From assembly GCA_047495785.1 (NCBI GenBank), contig JBLDXI010000036.1:992001-1056000 (forward strand): DNA of 64,000 bases, given 5' to 3'. Shown here in pieces: positions 51,755 to 63,798 of this stretch. The notes below the pieces were generated by a model. The model searched no databases. It had not been told where the DNA came from and saw nothing but the letters and a program-made list of their open reading frames with translations. The position numbers were made by a program, and so were the translations under genes. The DNA is from Lepidodermella squamata (lineage: Eukaryota > Gastrotricha). Each line of letters starts with the position of its first letter. The stretch's first letter is position 1.

Positions 51755-53371
51755 AATGATCTTTTATTTGTTTGCAGAAGAAATCAATAAAACAAGATGT
51801 ACCCATTCCAGTGCTCTTTGCCTTTTTCTCGACTTCTTCCATCCCATCAAGATTTCTTATTTCATCCCACAACTAATGTGACTGAAATGATGCGAAATAT
51901 CCATCTAAATGTATTTCGGTGTGGCTATTGGCACATACATATGTGTCCCTTAATGGCTATTGGCACAAAACATTTTTCATTTAACTGCATTTTTCGGGAG
52001 TTTAATTCCCAGATACCAGCATTTCAACCTTGCGTTAGCAATCTAGAGGCGGCGAATTCACTGGAATCGTCGGATTTCAGGTAACTGTGCGATAGACCTC
52101 AGATACTCTACTTGGGCTACCCATTAGATGACGGAAACCCCGATTCGCGGGCCCATGACTGCAGTTTCGATATTGCCATTCGATTCCCCGTTGACGAAAA
52201 CCCTAGTAGCAATACTCGTGGAACAATTCGATGCATGACTTTCTAAAACATCGAAATTTAACCCGCCGTTTCATCTATCTCAGAAGATTTTGGCGTATTA
52301 TTGATTGGGAAATCAATAATGCAAAAAAGCCACAAAAGCGATAAAAGTAGTTCGTCCCTTGCAAAGATCCTGGCTTGGTACAGTGTCAAATAACCGGACG
52401 CTTAATTGTACGCCAAACCGATTTCTGTTTTGAATATCAATATTCAAATATTTAGACCCATCGCGCGAAGTAGGATCTTCGAACTAGGCGGAATTTATAA
52501 TAATAATTTCTTTTTCAAAGCGAACTTTGAGGGCTAGAAGGGCATGCCACTTACTCTAACCCTAGGTCTTATCGTAAGAGATTGAGATGAACATTTCCGT
52601 ATGACGGATTTCGACTGGTGCAGTCTAGCTGACACTCCCAGCCTCCCAATTTTCTATTTTGTAACGCGATGGATTGGTAAAACCACCGCGGGGCCGAGGG
52701 GGGACTCGATCCTGGTTCCGTCACTAGGACTTGAACCCAGTCCCTTGCGATATCCCCTCAGATACACAGTAGCTCAACGACCCAACTGAGCCATCGTGCC
52801 TCCCTGCAGGCCAAAAATGATCAAAGGGTCCCCCTGTAGTCTTCATGGTGTTTTCCACCTTGGCCTGCCGAACTGGGGCTACGATACCCCTTGTTCACTC
52901 CGTACTTCGCGCCCTGTTTAAACCTGTTTAGTGCTCCCATCTTCCCCAAAAGGACGCGGAAACCCCCCCCCGCTTAGGGTAAGTGTGAAGACAGCAAAAG
53001 AGAAAATGAAATGACTCAAACCCTTTATCGACCAGCGAGAAAACAGCACTCAAGTTCAGATATCAATAATAGAAGAGACTTCGGGATTCTGCTTTTAAAG
53101 TACGCAGTGCCGTTCCTGCAATAGGCACTTTCAAAGATTCAGCCAATGAGCTAGTCTAAACTGTCCAAAAATCTTCACATTGTTGTTACTCTAGGGTTAA
53201 AAGTCTGAAATCAACAATCAATCATGATCCCGCACCAACAATGACTAAAATCAGTCGAATTCAACCATGTCGCTTTTCCAGGTCAAATCTACCAGACTCG
53301 AAAACAACAACACTCACGTTCAGATATCAATAATAAAACAGGCGTCGAGAACTTTCGACTAGCCATTATAA
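51755..53371. other. Intergenic region containing a tRNA-derived SINE
   Basis: No protein gene is supported. The only recognisable item is the SINE-like sequence at about 52680-52805. The segment AACAACACTCA...AGATATCAATAATA occurs at about 53305-53335 and, partly, at 53045-53070. Confidence 0.5.
52680..52805 (-). mobile_element. tRNA-derived SINE head
   Basis: On the minus strand, box A (TGGCTCAGTTGGG, 52782-52794) and box B (GGGTTCAAGTCC, about 52728-52739) are spaced as in a tRNA. The ends do not pair as an acceptor stem, and a GC-rich body follows (TCGAGTCCCCCCTCGG). This is typical of a SINE promoter rather than a working tRNA. Confidence 0.65.
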
Positions 53372-54920
53372 ATGAAGGATTTCAAAATTTTAATGGTCGA
53401 TGCAAATGGTTTCCTACCCAGTGGCGTGACTGGTTTTCGATGGCTGTTCGTCACGCTGAAAATTCTTGGCCTGATGCCCAACTGGTCTTACATAGACTGG
53501 GAATTCAAAGCCAGCTCACGGGGTTACAAATGCTACGTCATTTCCCTCGTTATAATTTCATGGCTGAATGGGCTAAGAATGTTTACAGTCTTCTTCACTC
53601 GAACTCTGGCAAACACGCCACTATCAACCATCATCTATTACATTGTTTCCATATGAATGCAGCTGCTGTTAGGACTACGATGGTTGTCTGCAGCTGGAAG
53701 GGCAAATTCCAGCCGATTCAAGACCTGAAAGAAGCGACTCAAAAAGTAAGGGAGGTCGAGAGAAATCGCAAAGCTCTGTATCTTTTCATCGCGGCATGTC
53801 AGTCTCTTCTAACAAATGTAGTCCTCATCTCATCCTGTTTACTCTTGAAGAGAGACGACTACGGCTTTATGGCTTCACCCATGGACATGCTTAGTAGTAA
53901 CCCTGCGACCTGGGGGTGTTTTGTAGTCCCAGTTTGGATGACTTTGAGCTTCATCAGTGATGGCGGTCTCATCTTCTCCATCGGATTCTTCACCTTACTA
54001 GGCTTCACCTTAGCCGAGAATTTCCACCACCTCTCGAGGTCAGTCATTCGTTACAGCAAGCGAGCTAGTTCGGTTATTTCGCATAAAACTACTGATGAAC
54101 GAAATTTGAATGAGCGGGAATTTTTCGAACAGCTCCGAAATCAGCATTTGGCTTTAAAGCGAATGGTTCGGCATTTTGATCGACATATCAGAATAGCGAT
54201 TTTCGGTACTACAGCTCACGGGTTCGCAGCTCTGGTTATCTCGCTGTATCAAGGCGTTTGGGGTGGCGGGGTTGGGAGTGGCGCTACGTTTTTAGATGTT
54301 GTTGTGTCAACGTTTTGGATTGTGGCTGCTGCAGCGAGTGTTCTAATTTTTCTACTGCCCTCAGCCTTCATCGCTCACTGGGCTGAAAATGTGAAGGAAA
54401 AACTGTTCCGGCTGAGATTGAGGTCACAAGATTCCGCTACAAATTTACAGGTTAAATTACCGTTTTAGCCGAATTACCATCGAAATATCGAAATTACCGG
54501 AATCGGGTTTTACCCGGTAATTACGGTATTTTCTATTATTCTTCTACTTTCGAATGACTCGAGAGATGAGCAAAAGTTATATGTAACAATAACCGGTCAC
54601 TTCGGAATTTCAAATTCGGGTATTTTTCGGTATTTTCGTAGAATATTTACTCCTAACCCACATTTAATGTAAATTCCTCCCTTTTCAAGCTAACAATGCT
54701 TCTCAGTCAAGTTTCTGAGCCATGTTCTCTCCACGTGCTTGGCATGATACCTCTAAGGAGGGAAACATTGGCAGCGGTAATTTCCATAAAAATAGGTTTA
54801 TTTCATATGATGATGATGATTCATGTTTTTCAGCTATTCGCCGCATTGCTCACATATTTTTTGATCCTCATCGACTATACAAACACGAATCGCCCCATCA
54901 GCCATGGACCGGCTAATTAA
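53372..54920 (+). pseudogene. Gustatory-receptor-like 7TM gene 1 (frameshifted)
   Basis: Exons are about 53372-54450, 54690-54776 and 54834-54920. Reading starts in frame (LKILGLMPNWSY...SWLNGLRMFTVF...IIYYIVSI), then meets a stop near 53654. The homologous protein continues in another frame from about 53650 (MNAAAVRTTMVVCSWKGKFQPI) to the splice donor. Exons 2 and 3 are intact and give the TM7 motif LLTYFLILIDYT. Comparison with gene 3 points to a small deletion just after IIYYIVS. It is either a pseudogene or a sequencing indel. Family: chemosensory Gr/GRL-type receptors, inverted 7TM cation channels. Confidence 0.75.
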
Positions 54921-55062
54921 CAATACAAGCAACCACTCGACATTTTCACATTAAATATTTAACGCCTGATTAATCATGTTTTCGCACTCTGAATGTACCC
55001 AAGGGATTTCGGGAAATTTATCAACCGAAATCCAGGTTTAAAAATGAAAAATTTCCGGTACA

Positions 55063-56467
55063 ATGAAGACTTTTCCCGAGGAACTTTCCCATAACTACAG
55101 CGATGATTTTCGGTGTTTCAAGCCGTTATATTACCCGATGAAAATTCTTGGCCTTCTGCCAAACTGGCCGGTCAGAGATTGCGATACCCAGAGCTGCAAA
55201 GCCTACAAGTTTTATGCAATTTTCCTCGCAATTTTGAACTCGGTATACGCCATCCTCCCTTTCACGGTTTTCATCTGGAGCAATGGCTCAAATACCCCAG
55301 TTTTCCGATTGCTATACTTGATGAACATGAGCTTTTACTACATAACAACATCCTCAGTTCGATGGAACTTATTTCGCGGTAGTTGGAAGGGTCTTTTCCT
55401 ACCTGCTTTCGATATCAGGGACTGCGAACGATCTCTTTGTCGCGACGAGTTTTACGACATGAGCCGAACTCGGAGAATGCGCGGTTTATGGTTTCTTATG
55501 ACTTCAATCACTGTCTCGGTTGCTTGGGTAGTGAATACGGCTCTAGTATCGGTCGCAATGCTAGAGTATAAGCCTTCTTTCGGCGCCCTAGTCTCTCCAC
55601 TTCACGCTTTGATTGACGATAGTTTGCTTTGGGTAATTTGCTCTGTAGTTTTTTTCGTAATTCGGGGAATTATCTGCGATTCCGCCATGATGTTTGGCAT
55701 AGCTTTCTTTGAAATAACGATCCTAACAATGGGTAGAAAGCTGAGATTAATGGCGACCGAAATCGCAAAGTACGCGAAACTGAACTTCGAGATTAATGAA
55801 AGCGGGATTCCTTGCTATGAAGAAAAGGAGTTTTTCGAAAAAGTTCGCTATCAGCACTTGAAAATTTTGAAAACAATCCGCCGGTTGGATCGAGATCTTC
55901 GCCCCGCGATTTTCGCTTGCGTCAGTTTCGGTTTTGTCGGGCTACTCATCTATCTGTACCAGGCTATTATAAGTGAAACGAAAGACAGTACTGTGAAGAG
56001 CTTGGAGAGCTCTTGGATCTTCTACAGTATTGGAACTTTGATGGTTTTCATAATACCTTCAGCTTATTTGAACCACTGTGGCGAAGAGGTTCGTGAAAAG
56101 CTCTAAGTTGAAAGTTCGATCGATCGATACTCCAGCTCATATACAGGTTAGGGTTTTTACCAATCGAAGTAGTCGCAGCCGTAATTTATTTTGCTTCTAG
56201 CTTAACATGCTTTTAAGTCAAGTGACGACCGAATCCAGCTGTCTAACCTATATGGGTGTGATTCCTCTCAAACAAGAAACCATTGCTGCGGTATGCGTTC
56301 AAGCTCTGATACCAGGATTGGGCTAACTTGTTTTCTAATTACAGCTCTGTGGTGGCTTTTTGACTTATTTCCTCATTCTTTTCGACTACACTTCGGGCGA
56401 AAAAAGTCAACTGACCACATCGATGGTTCTCGCGCGAAATTCTACGAACTCTACGTTTCCTTCATAA
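55063..56467 (+). pseudogene. Gustatory-receptor-like 7TM gene 2 (frameshift near the end of exon 1)
   Basis: Exons are 55063-56146, 56201-56290 and 56345-56467. Exon 1 encodes 347 residues with several membrane segments, then a TAA at 56104 immediately after GEEVREKL. In gene 3 this position continues with FKVK. Dropping two bases there explains the stop, because the following codons (LKVRSIDTPAHIQ) stay conserved up to the donor. Exons 2 and 3 remain open (LLSQV...GVIPLKQETIAA; GGFLTYFLILFDYT). The product would lack the last membrane segment unless the frame is corrected, so the call is a recent pseudogene or an assembly indel. Confidence 0.75.
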
Positions 56468-56869
56468 AGATATTATCATCACTATCTTGAAATAAAAAAT
56501 AGGATGAAATCCCTCATACATACCGTATTTGATCCATTCACTAATTATCGTCCAGGGTTAAGGGGTCAAGTCGGTGCGAAACATCAAAAATGAACTATTC
56601 ACCAAAAGTTAGTTTTTGAAACCGTAAAACTTTTTGAGAATATTCGAAAAATCGGGTGAAATTCAGGTTTTTTCCCAGCCAGGTTAAGAGGATACCAATG
56701 GAGTTACCTAAACCCCGCACCAGTCACGTACTTATTATCGAAAATCTACCGCAAAATTTCGATTTTTTTCACCTGATTTCTCGCAAAATAAACCTACGCA
56801 TATACCCAAGGGAAATTGACAAAAATAACGCCGGAAAAACACCACTGTTGATTCATAGATTTTTCAATC

Positions 56870-58194
56870 ATGTCAAAGCAGGCAATTTCCGAGGAATTTT
56901 ACGGGTTTCGCCCATTTTACGTACACCTAAAATTTTTCGGCCTCCTACCAAACTGGTGTTACTGCCATGGCGGTTTCAGGCAGAGCGGTAAATTTTACAA
57001 AGCCTACGTCATCACACTGGTCATATTCGGCTGGCTGAATGCCTTTCGAATGCTGACGATCTTCATTTGGCACAACAGCTCAAATACCACCACTTTCCGC
57101 ATTATTTACTACATCGGCAGCGTTTTGTACCACTTCGCAGCTGCAGCGATTCGGACTAATATGGTCATCGGAAACTGGAAGGGAAAATTCATGCCAATTT
57201 TACGATTTTCCCCGGCTGTCTCCAACTACCCCGTTATCACCTATACCGAACAAGGCATTGCAATATTCAAAAAACGAAGATCTGCTTTTTACATGTCTAT
57301 GATAGCCACGTGTTGGTTCGGCTATATTTGCAACGCGGTTTTAGTCTCAGTGGCTTTGATGTTTAATAAAGAAGGCTTTGGAATGATGGCAACGCCCCTT
57401 AATGATTTGATTAAAGATGAATGCCTCTGGAACATGGTTTCAGTACCATTTTGGCTTGTGACAAGCTTCGTTTGCGATATTGGCATGATGTTTTCGCTTG
57501 GCTTTTTCATGTGCCTAGCTTTTACAACTGGGCGAGGTTTTCAGGAGCTATCCCAAGGAATTAACTGCTACGTCACTGGGAAGTCAAGCTACGGCGAGAT
57601 CGATTTTCTCAAGGCGACAAAAGAGCGACATTTACAACTGCTAAAACGGGTGAAAACCTTGGACAGAGATTTACGAATGTCCGTCTTCGCGGCTACTTCT
57701 TACGGTTTTGTCGGAATTTTGATGAATATTTACCAGTTAGGCGGCGGCGATGAGGGAGCGCATTTCTTATGGGGCCTCGAGAGCTCGTGGATTGTCTACT
57801 CGATCTTCTGTATGCTGATTTTCCTACTGCCATCGGCCTATCTCGCGCATTGGGGCGAGGAGGTTCGGGAGAAGTTGTTCAAAGTGAAAATTGACGGGCA
57901 AGACTCGGCGACCCACATCCAGCTAACTCTGCTCTTCAACCAAGTTTCGTCTGAGCCAGTTTGCTTTCGAATTCTTGGGATGGTCCCCCTGAAACGGGAG
58001 ACAATAGCTGGGGTAAGTCGAAATCAGGATTTGTTTTGTTTTTTGCTAAATTTACCTTATTTTCCAAGCTTCTTGGAGGTTTGCTCACCTATTACCTGAT
58101 TTTGATAGACTACACGTCAAATATCAGCAGCAAGCCTGGTTTTGGCAGTACTGTAAACGCTCTGACAAATTCGTCGAATACAACCCTCAGCTAA
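56870..58194 (+). CDS. Gustatory-receptor-like 7TM chemoreceptor, gene 3 (intact, 422 aa, 2 exons)
   Basis: Exons are 56870-58012 and 58069-58194, with a 56-bp intron (GTAAGT...TCCAAG). It has about seven hydrophobic segments, LLPNWCY near the N-terminus, IRTNMVIGNWKGKF after the second membrane segment, GEEVREKLFKVK before the last, and LLTYYLILIDYT in TM7 (equivalent to the TYxxxLxQF region of insect Grs). The intron that separates Q and L in genes 1 and 2 (at 54450 and 56146) is absent without loss of coding bases. Likely a ligand-gated cation channel for tastants or other small molecules in sensory cells. Confidence 0.8.
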
Positions 58195-58710
58195 CCCGGG
58201 ATGCAGCTAATCAGAGACAATCTTTGCAACAGCAAATTTTCTTTATTCTGTAATTCGACTGAATAAATATTTCAAATATTTCTAAATTTATTCATAAATA
58301 TTTCCATGCGCCTCAAAATGAGCAATTCAGACTAATAAGAAGCATATCACATGATATCCAATATAATGCTAATAATAAATCATTTCTAAATCAGTTCAGT
58401 GTTCCAGCATTCAGCGTATCGTAGAACCAATGATTGCCAGCTAGGCGATGTATGTTCGAATTTGACTGGAATCAGGGCAATCCGCCATTCTGCAACAAAA
58501 ATAAAAAGAAATGAGAAGCAAAACCTTTGGGCTAAGAAAAGGGGTAGGAACTCCACTAAGGAGGATTGTAGACCATATAATAGAAGAATGACTCACGGCT
58601 TGGCAGCTCTGATGATTCGTGGCAAAATCAGAAGCTCCAGTAAAGGCTTTAATCTAAGGGATTCAGAGATAAAATTGCAAAATATCGCCAGTATTGCTGT
58701 TTGAACTCAC
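58195..58710. other. Intergenic / uncertain 3' end of the cysteine-rich gene
   Basis: Between the converging receptor gene 3 and the minus-strand cysteine-rich gene. A further exon may lie around 58575-58640 (minus strand, ending in a GTGAGT donor) and another before 58500, but their phases could not be settled. Confidence 0.4.
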
Positions 58711-59906
58711 TTGGAGCGTGCTGTTGCTGCAGAAACTCTGGCAAAGTGGGTTAGTACCCAAGTAACACGAAACCGCATTCTGCGAGTAGAAAACGACGGT
58801 GCTTTGGTCCAAAATTTCGAAACAACTTACGCCTCGCTCGCACAATGGCTTGGTCGAAAACACAAGAGGCCGGTAAAGTTCCGTTTCGGTTCCGTTGTGG
58901 CATTGAGTAGTCGTTCGGCGGCACGCTGTGAAAGCGAAGCTCGTCGAGTTGAAGCAACGAACGTGCGGCAGCTCAGCCTCAGATTCGTTAACTTGAAGAA
59001 CAAAATGATACAAGAAAAATTAAGCAAGACTGTGACTCACAGGCACCAGCTAAGCAGTTTGTAAGGCCAACATATTTTTTCCACCGCTTTTTCTGAAAAA
59101 TATAGGAATTGCATGAGGAATGGTCGATATTTTGTATTCCGAACCCAATCATTAGGGCAGTCGATTGAAGCTGGTACGCAGGTTTTAGTGACTACTCCTG
59201 GGGCCGTGCATCGTTTGAAGAATCCGATCTGTCAAATAATATATTTTAAATTTATTTGACCCTAGATTGACAAGTGAAACTTACGGGGAAGTAACGAAGA
59301 GCCTTTCGGCACCGTCTCAGGTTCTTTGCGATGAAAATTCTGCCGCTGTAGAATTTTACCTGTAAAAAAATTCATAAGGGGAGGTTTATAATTTATAATG
59401 AAATAAAAACATATTACGAATTTTATGAACTATTTCTAAAATTAACAATTGATATCCAGTTTTAAAAAAAATTTCAAAAAAAATAAAATAAATTAAACTT
59501 TGAAAAATAAAAAAATAAATAGAAAAAATAATTAACCTCAATTTCGTTTTCCGAGTTGCAATCGATATTACCGGGCGTGCATCTCACCCCAAGCGATAAA
59601 TAGTTGTAGCACATACGAGCGGTCTGATTAGAAATTTTCTAAGACAGTGTTGAAGCAAAACCATACAACTCACGCCTCGAATGCAGCTTCCTTCGTCATT
59701 GAACGTGTTGCCCCACTGGAAAATCGGAAAATTAGCAATTAAATTGAGCGAAGATAGCAGCAAACCGAGTGCTCAAGCAGGCTATCACATGCTGGCTCTT
59801 TACAACCCATATAGGTGTTGTTGAACACCGAAAAACACCGGTGCCAAGCTGAGTGGCTGCCCGGTATAGTAAAAGCAAAAATTGCCAGAAAAATAAACGT
59901 TTTCAT
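58711..59906 (-). CDS. Secreted cysteine-rich protein, paralogue without LamG domains (3' end unresolved)
   Basis: Exons (minus) are 59906-59766, 59715-59674, 59623-59537, 59359-59285, 59228-59145, 59092-59041, 58991-58831 and 58779-58711, with consistent phases. A signal peptide (MKTFIFLAIFAFTIPGSHS) comes first, followed by short cysteine-bearing exons. They correspond one to one with exons 1-8 of the gene at 18376-23488. The second exon (42 bp) and the seventh (161 bp) have identical lengths in both. No LamG-type sequence follows within 500 bp, so this copy appears to encode only the cysteine-rich part. Function unknown; extracellular. Confidence 0.75.
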
Positions 59907-60162
59907 TATTTCAATGAATGAAAAATAATAAAATCTCGAATAACATTAATGACCTGGGCACGAGCCGTGCCAATCCAATATTTGTTTCTGGAATCGCGTG
60001 CGATTAAATTAAATCTTTTTAATATTTAAAAATTGAAAACACACAAATAACACAGGCAACCAGCCTGAGTAAATAAAACCCTTTTATACAACGCCATTTA
60101 TTGAAAATTCAAAAGGTTCGACGGAAAACTCAGACATTGGCATTTTCGCATCATTCAACAAA
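59907..60162. promoter_or_regulatory. Head-to-head intergenic region (bidirectional promoter candidate)
   Basis: Only about 256 bp separate the start codons of the cysteine-rich gene (minus) and the LamG/channel fusion (plus). Both promoters must lie here. There is a possible TATA-like TTTTATA at 60091. Confidence 0.55.
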
Positions 60163-62186
60163 ATGTTGGCGAGAATTATAATTCTGATCTTGAGCTTTAG
60201 TCAAGCCGAGCCACAGAACACAGCATCATCCATTGATAATAAAATTCTTGGAAATTGGCCATTGTCTGCTGAATGTGGTCTCTTCGATTTCGGGCCTTGG
60301 CAAATCGAACCTGAGTGGCGAAACCCAGCTTCAAAACCGCGTTATGTCACAGGGCCTGGTGGTCTAGCGAACTCAGCTATAGCAATTGGTCCCGATGACT
60401 CTGATTACTTGAAGTTCTCGGACACTGTTTTGAAGTTCGCGGCAACTTCTTGGACAATCGCGTTGTTTTTCAACTCTGGCGGAGCTATGGGGCCTATTGT
60501 TGAGTTCATGAACCCTGACTCGACTTTATCCCGCCATTTATGGGCAAATTTCGCAATTGATGACGGCATATACATCTGGCAGGAAGGTTTTACCACATTG
60601 GCCTGTAACATGCGAAGCTGGCAGTTTGTCGCTGTTACTTATGATTCTCAAACAAACGAATATCGCCTGTTCTGCGATACTACTCTAGGCTCGCCAATAG
60701 TTCTAGACATCTCGGGCAAACATAAACCTGATACTTTTCTACTGGGAAAAAGGTTCAATTTTTTGAGAATTTTTGAGAAACCGTTGAAAACTTGAAATTT
60801 GATAAGGTTGGACCTATCTGTTAATTCCGTCCAAGCATCCTGCCTTCAAATTTATAGCAAAGCCTTGACAAGTGCAGAGCTGATTGATGTGAAAGGTCGC
60901 TGCCTCACAAGTATGTTCTCTCCATCTTCTTTTTCTCAACATTTTCCCCTTTGTTCAAAGACCCGATAAAATGCAGCCAACAGTTCGAACTGTCAAAGAT
61001 GACTTCAAATGTTACTTTCCCTAACATTGTGCCTAGCCCGCCTGCAGACGTTCAACGTTTATATCCAACTGATATCAAGCCAGAAACTTCAAAGCCAGTT
61101 ATAACTGCTGAAGAGCTAACGATAGCGTGCCCAGCCTTCACGCCAGACCTCACAGCCCCGCCGAACAACGATCAGACAAATCTCATCACGAACGTATTTG
61201 CCGTCGATCGATTTGTTTCTTTCGATATTGAAGATCAAACATTGACTCTTAGCGGGCTTTTCCTGCTCCAGTGGAGCGTGACGACGTGCAGGAAAAAATA
61301 TTTCGGGAACAAATTTCCGCTGTTCGATTCGGCTAACAAACGCGAGAGGGTGTTCACAACCTCGCCCGATGAAGTTTGGACGCCGACTTACCTGTTCACA
61401 TCGAGCTCGAACGATGTGTTCATGCGTGGCGACACATTCGGCGATGATCTCGTAGTCACCTTACAGACTAATCGCAACATAGCATCTCCGAATGTTACTG
61501 TGCAATTTTTTCTCCTTCGAAGGGGATTTTACGCCTCGAAATGTCCTCTTAATCTAGCGAAGTTCCCCTTCGATAGCTTGGAGTGCGACTTTGAATTCAC
61601 ACTTCAAAGCTCGAAGGACCAAGTTGCATTTTCGGATTCTATTGTGCTATGCCCTGAGGATCTAGCTTCAACCGAGTGGTACTTTGTGTATTGTGATTTT
61701 TTGAACTCGACCTCACCAGCAGGTGGGGTGAGGGCTAGTGTTGTTACCTTTAAAATCGCCTTAACTCGAAAACCTGGCTACTACGTTGTTAACTTGATTT
61801 TTCCGAATGTTGCGCAATTTTTGCTGGAACTGGCGTCATTCGCGTTTCCAGCTGGTAGGCCTGAGCGTCCAATGTTTTCTATGACCATTTTGCTATCGCT
61901 GACTTTCGGCCATACCAATGTTATGAGCTTGATCCCGAAAACAGCCGGGAGGGTTCTCCTGAATGAGTTCATCTTAGCTCTGTCAGCAATTTCGGCGATC
62001 ATCTCGATCTATCAGCTATGGGCGAATTTGGTTTACGAGCCTAAAACACAGCTTAGCAGGAAATTCGACAAGAAAATTATTTCTGGTGTGAATCTCATTC
62101 AATTTCTTGATCTTTCGATGCTTTTGCTATCGCTAATGGGGTTTGCTGGTTTGATTGCCTACTTTTTCTTGACAATCAATAAGTGA
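60163..62186 (+). CDS. LamG-domain/Cys-loop ligand-gated ion channel fusion (639 aa, 3 exons)
   Basis: Exons are 60163-60752, 60807-60910 and 60961-62186, with phases that agree. A signal peptide (MLARIIILILSFSQAEP) comes first. Residues of about 30-230 form a LamG/concanavalin-like lectin domain (GPGGLANSAIAIG, SWTIALFFNSGG, WQFVAVTYDS), ending in CLQIYSKALTSAEL. A channel extracellular domain follows with a canonical 13-residue Cys-loop (C about 426, C about 440, KFPFD). Four membrane segments complete it: GYYVVNLIFPNV, M2 ending MSLIPK, M3, and C-terminal M4. The LamG part could bind a glycan or matrix ligand, or act as an allosteric cap. The fusion spans continuous short introns, so it is not an assembly join. 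Confidence 0.85.
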
Positions 62187-62698
62187 AAAGACAACTTCTT
62201 CATCCGCAAATTTTATTTTACTACACAGGTGGCTGTTTTGTTACTAATTAATGTATTGCTGAAATTGACTTTGCTAATAAATGAAACTCACATCCTTCGG
62301 CGTGATTTACTATCGGCAGAAGTTAAAATAATTCATGGAGGAAAAATCTCACAAAAGCTAGCGAGAAATTGAAACTGCACTCGCTTATCAAAATCTACCA
62401 TTCTATCGAGGCTCATTTTTCGATGTTTGAAAACTAAGACGGGTGATCGCGGTATCAAGCTATGCTACTCGGAGCCATACATTTTGAGTTTTAACTCTGT
62501 TAAAGTTATCAAATCTGATAGGGACGTGTAAATTTAGAGGTTGGCCTGTACTCCGAGAGATCAAAATTCAGAATGAATCTGTATCCTAATGCTGTCGAAT
62601 GGGGGTAAACTTATTTCAGATATAAGATTATTATCACCCTGTGCATGAGACGTACTATAGGACGCCGCGGCTTGCAGAGAATCAGAAAAAGCGTGATA
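62187..62698. other. Intergenic, no feature recognised
   Basis: AT-rich sequence downstream of the channel gene. Nothing supported. Confidence 0.45.
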
Positions 62699-63798
62699 CA
62701 ATGCTCCCTCGATATAAGCAACCCCGATAAGAGCAATCCCTCGCTACTAGCAACTTTTTTTGGATCCCGTTGATTTTATTTGTTAAAAAATTATTTTTCG
62801 ACAAATTAAAATTGTTTACATGATAATTTTTAATTTACATGAAGAATTTGTTTACGTTAGCAACAGAATTGTAACACTGCTCCTGGCGTTTTCGATTTTT
62901 CAGTTGGACGGCGGCGCCTCGTGATCTCTTGATCTCCATCTTTACAGATCGATGTTTTTTATCTCAGCACTGGCTTCAATTTTGAGATCGTGCGCGCGCG
63001 TTTGCTCTCTCGTATTTCTTCATTCACAAACACTACTACTAGCCATTGATGAGATTTTTTAAAGAATGATAGTGATTACGCTACGGGTCAGAAAAAATGA
63101 TTTAAAAAGCGATAAAAAGCAAACCGCAGATTATCTACTGTTTGACCGAAGTGTTGAGAACAGATAAAGGTGGCATTCAAGCATGTTGTATTCTATCAAA
63201 GCACATCACGAGGAATTGCCGTGAATCTGTTTTAATTCAATAGAATTCTGAAAAAATAAAGTTAGGATGCAGCTTCGACTCAAGATTCAAGCAAACTTCC
63301 AACAAGATTTCCAAGCCAGGTTCGCCCCGAGTCCTTCAGTTTTGGTCACGGATTTATGAGAAAAGATGCGTTTCAACCTTGGATAGGTTTTAGGCATCAC
63401 AGGCTCCTAGCCGAATTTTACCTAACATTGTTCGCTTATCCGCTAGTGTATCCATGGTTTGTATTCGAACCAAATGGAATTGCTACATTTAATTCTAATG
63501 AAGGCTTTCAAGCTTTGCTAACCTTCCAATTTCCAAATGTGGATCAATTAATCATATCAAATTGGATCATACTTTGCATATCAAATACTATCTACCACAT
63601 CGAAAATCATTACATGAACACCAGATTATCTTGGATATGGCTAACCAGTAAAATCAACGTCGCCCTGGCAACTGAGAAAAAAACCTGGCGACGCATTTAT
63701 GATTCATCGCTAGCTCTTTAACAGCCCTCTATAAGAGCAACCCTCGATAAGAGCAATCGCGTGGATCCCGCCCCCTTGCTTATATCGAGGGAGCACTG
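62699..63798. mobile_element. TA-flanked DNA transposon with inverted termini, non-autonomous (1.1 kb)
   Basis: The left end CAATGCTCCCTCGATATAAG (from 62699) and the right end, whose complement reads CAGTGCTCCCTCGATATAAG (to 63798), are inverted repeats, each bordered by TA. Sub-terminal CGATAAGAGCAA motifs occur at both ends. This fits a Tc1/mariner-pogo type element. The only frame inside (63356-63721, 121 aa) does not look like a transposase and is not recognised. Confidence 0.7.

Noticed and set aside
58399-59064. Plus-strand frames of about 101 and 117 aa
   Set aside because: They are antisense to the minus-strand cysteine-rich exons, whose phases and splice sites are mutually consistent.
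63356-63721. 121-aa frame as a host gene
   Set aside because: It lies entirely inside the TA-flanked transposon, is unrecognised, and has no supporting splice or conservation evidence.
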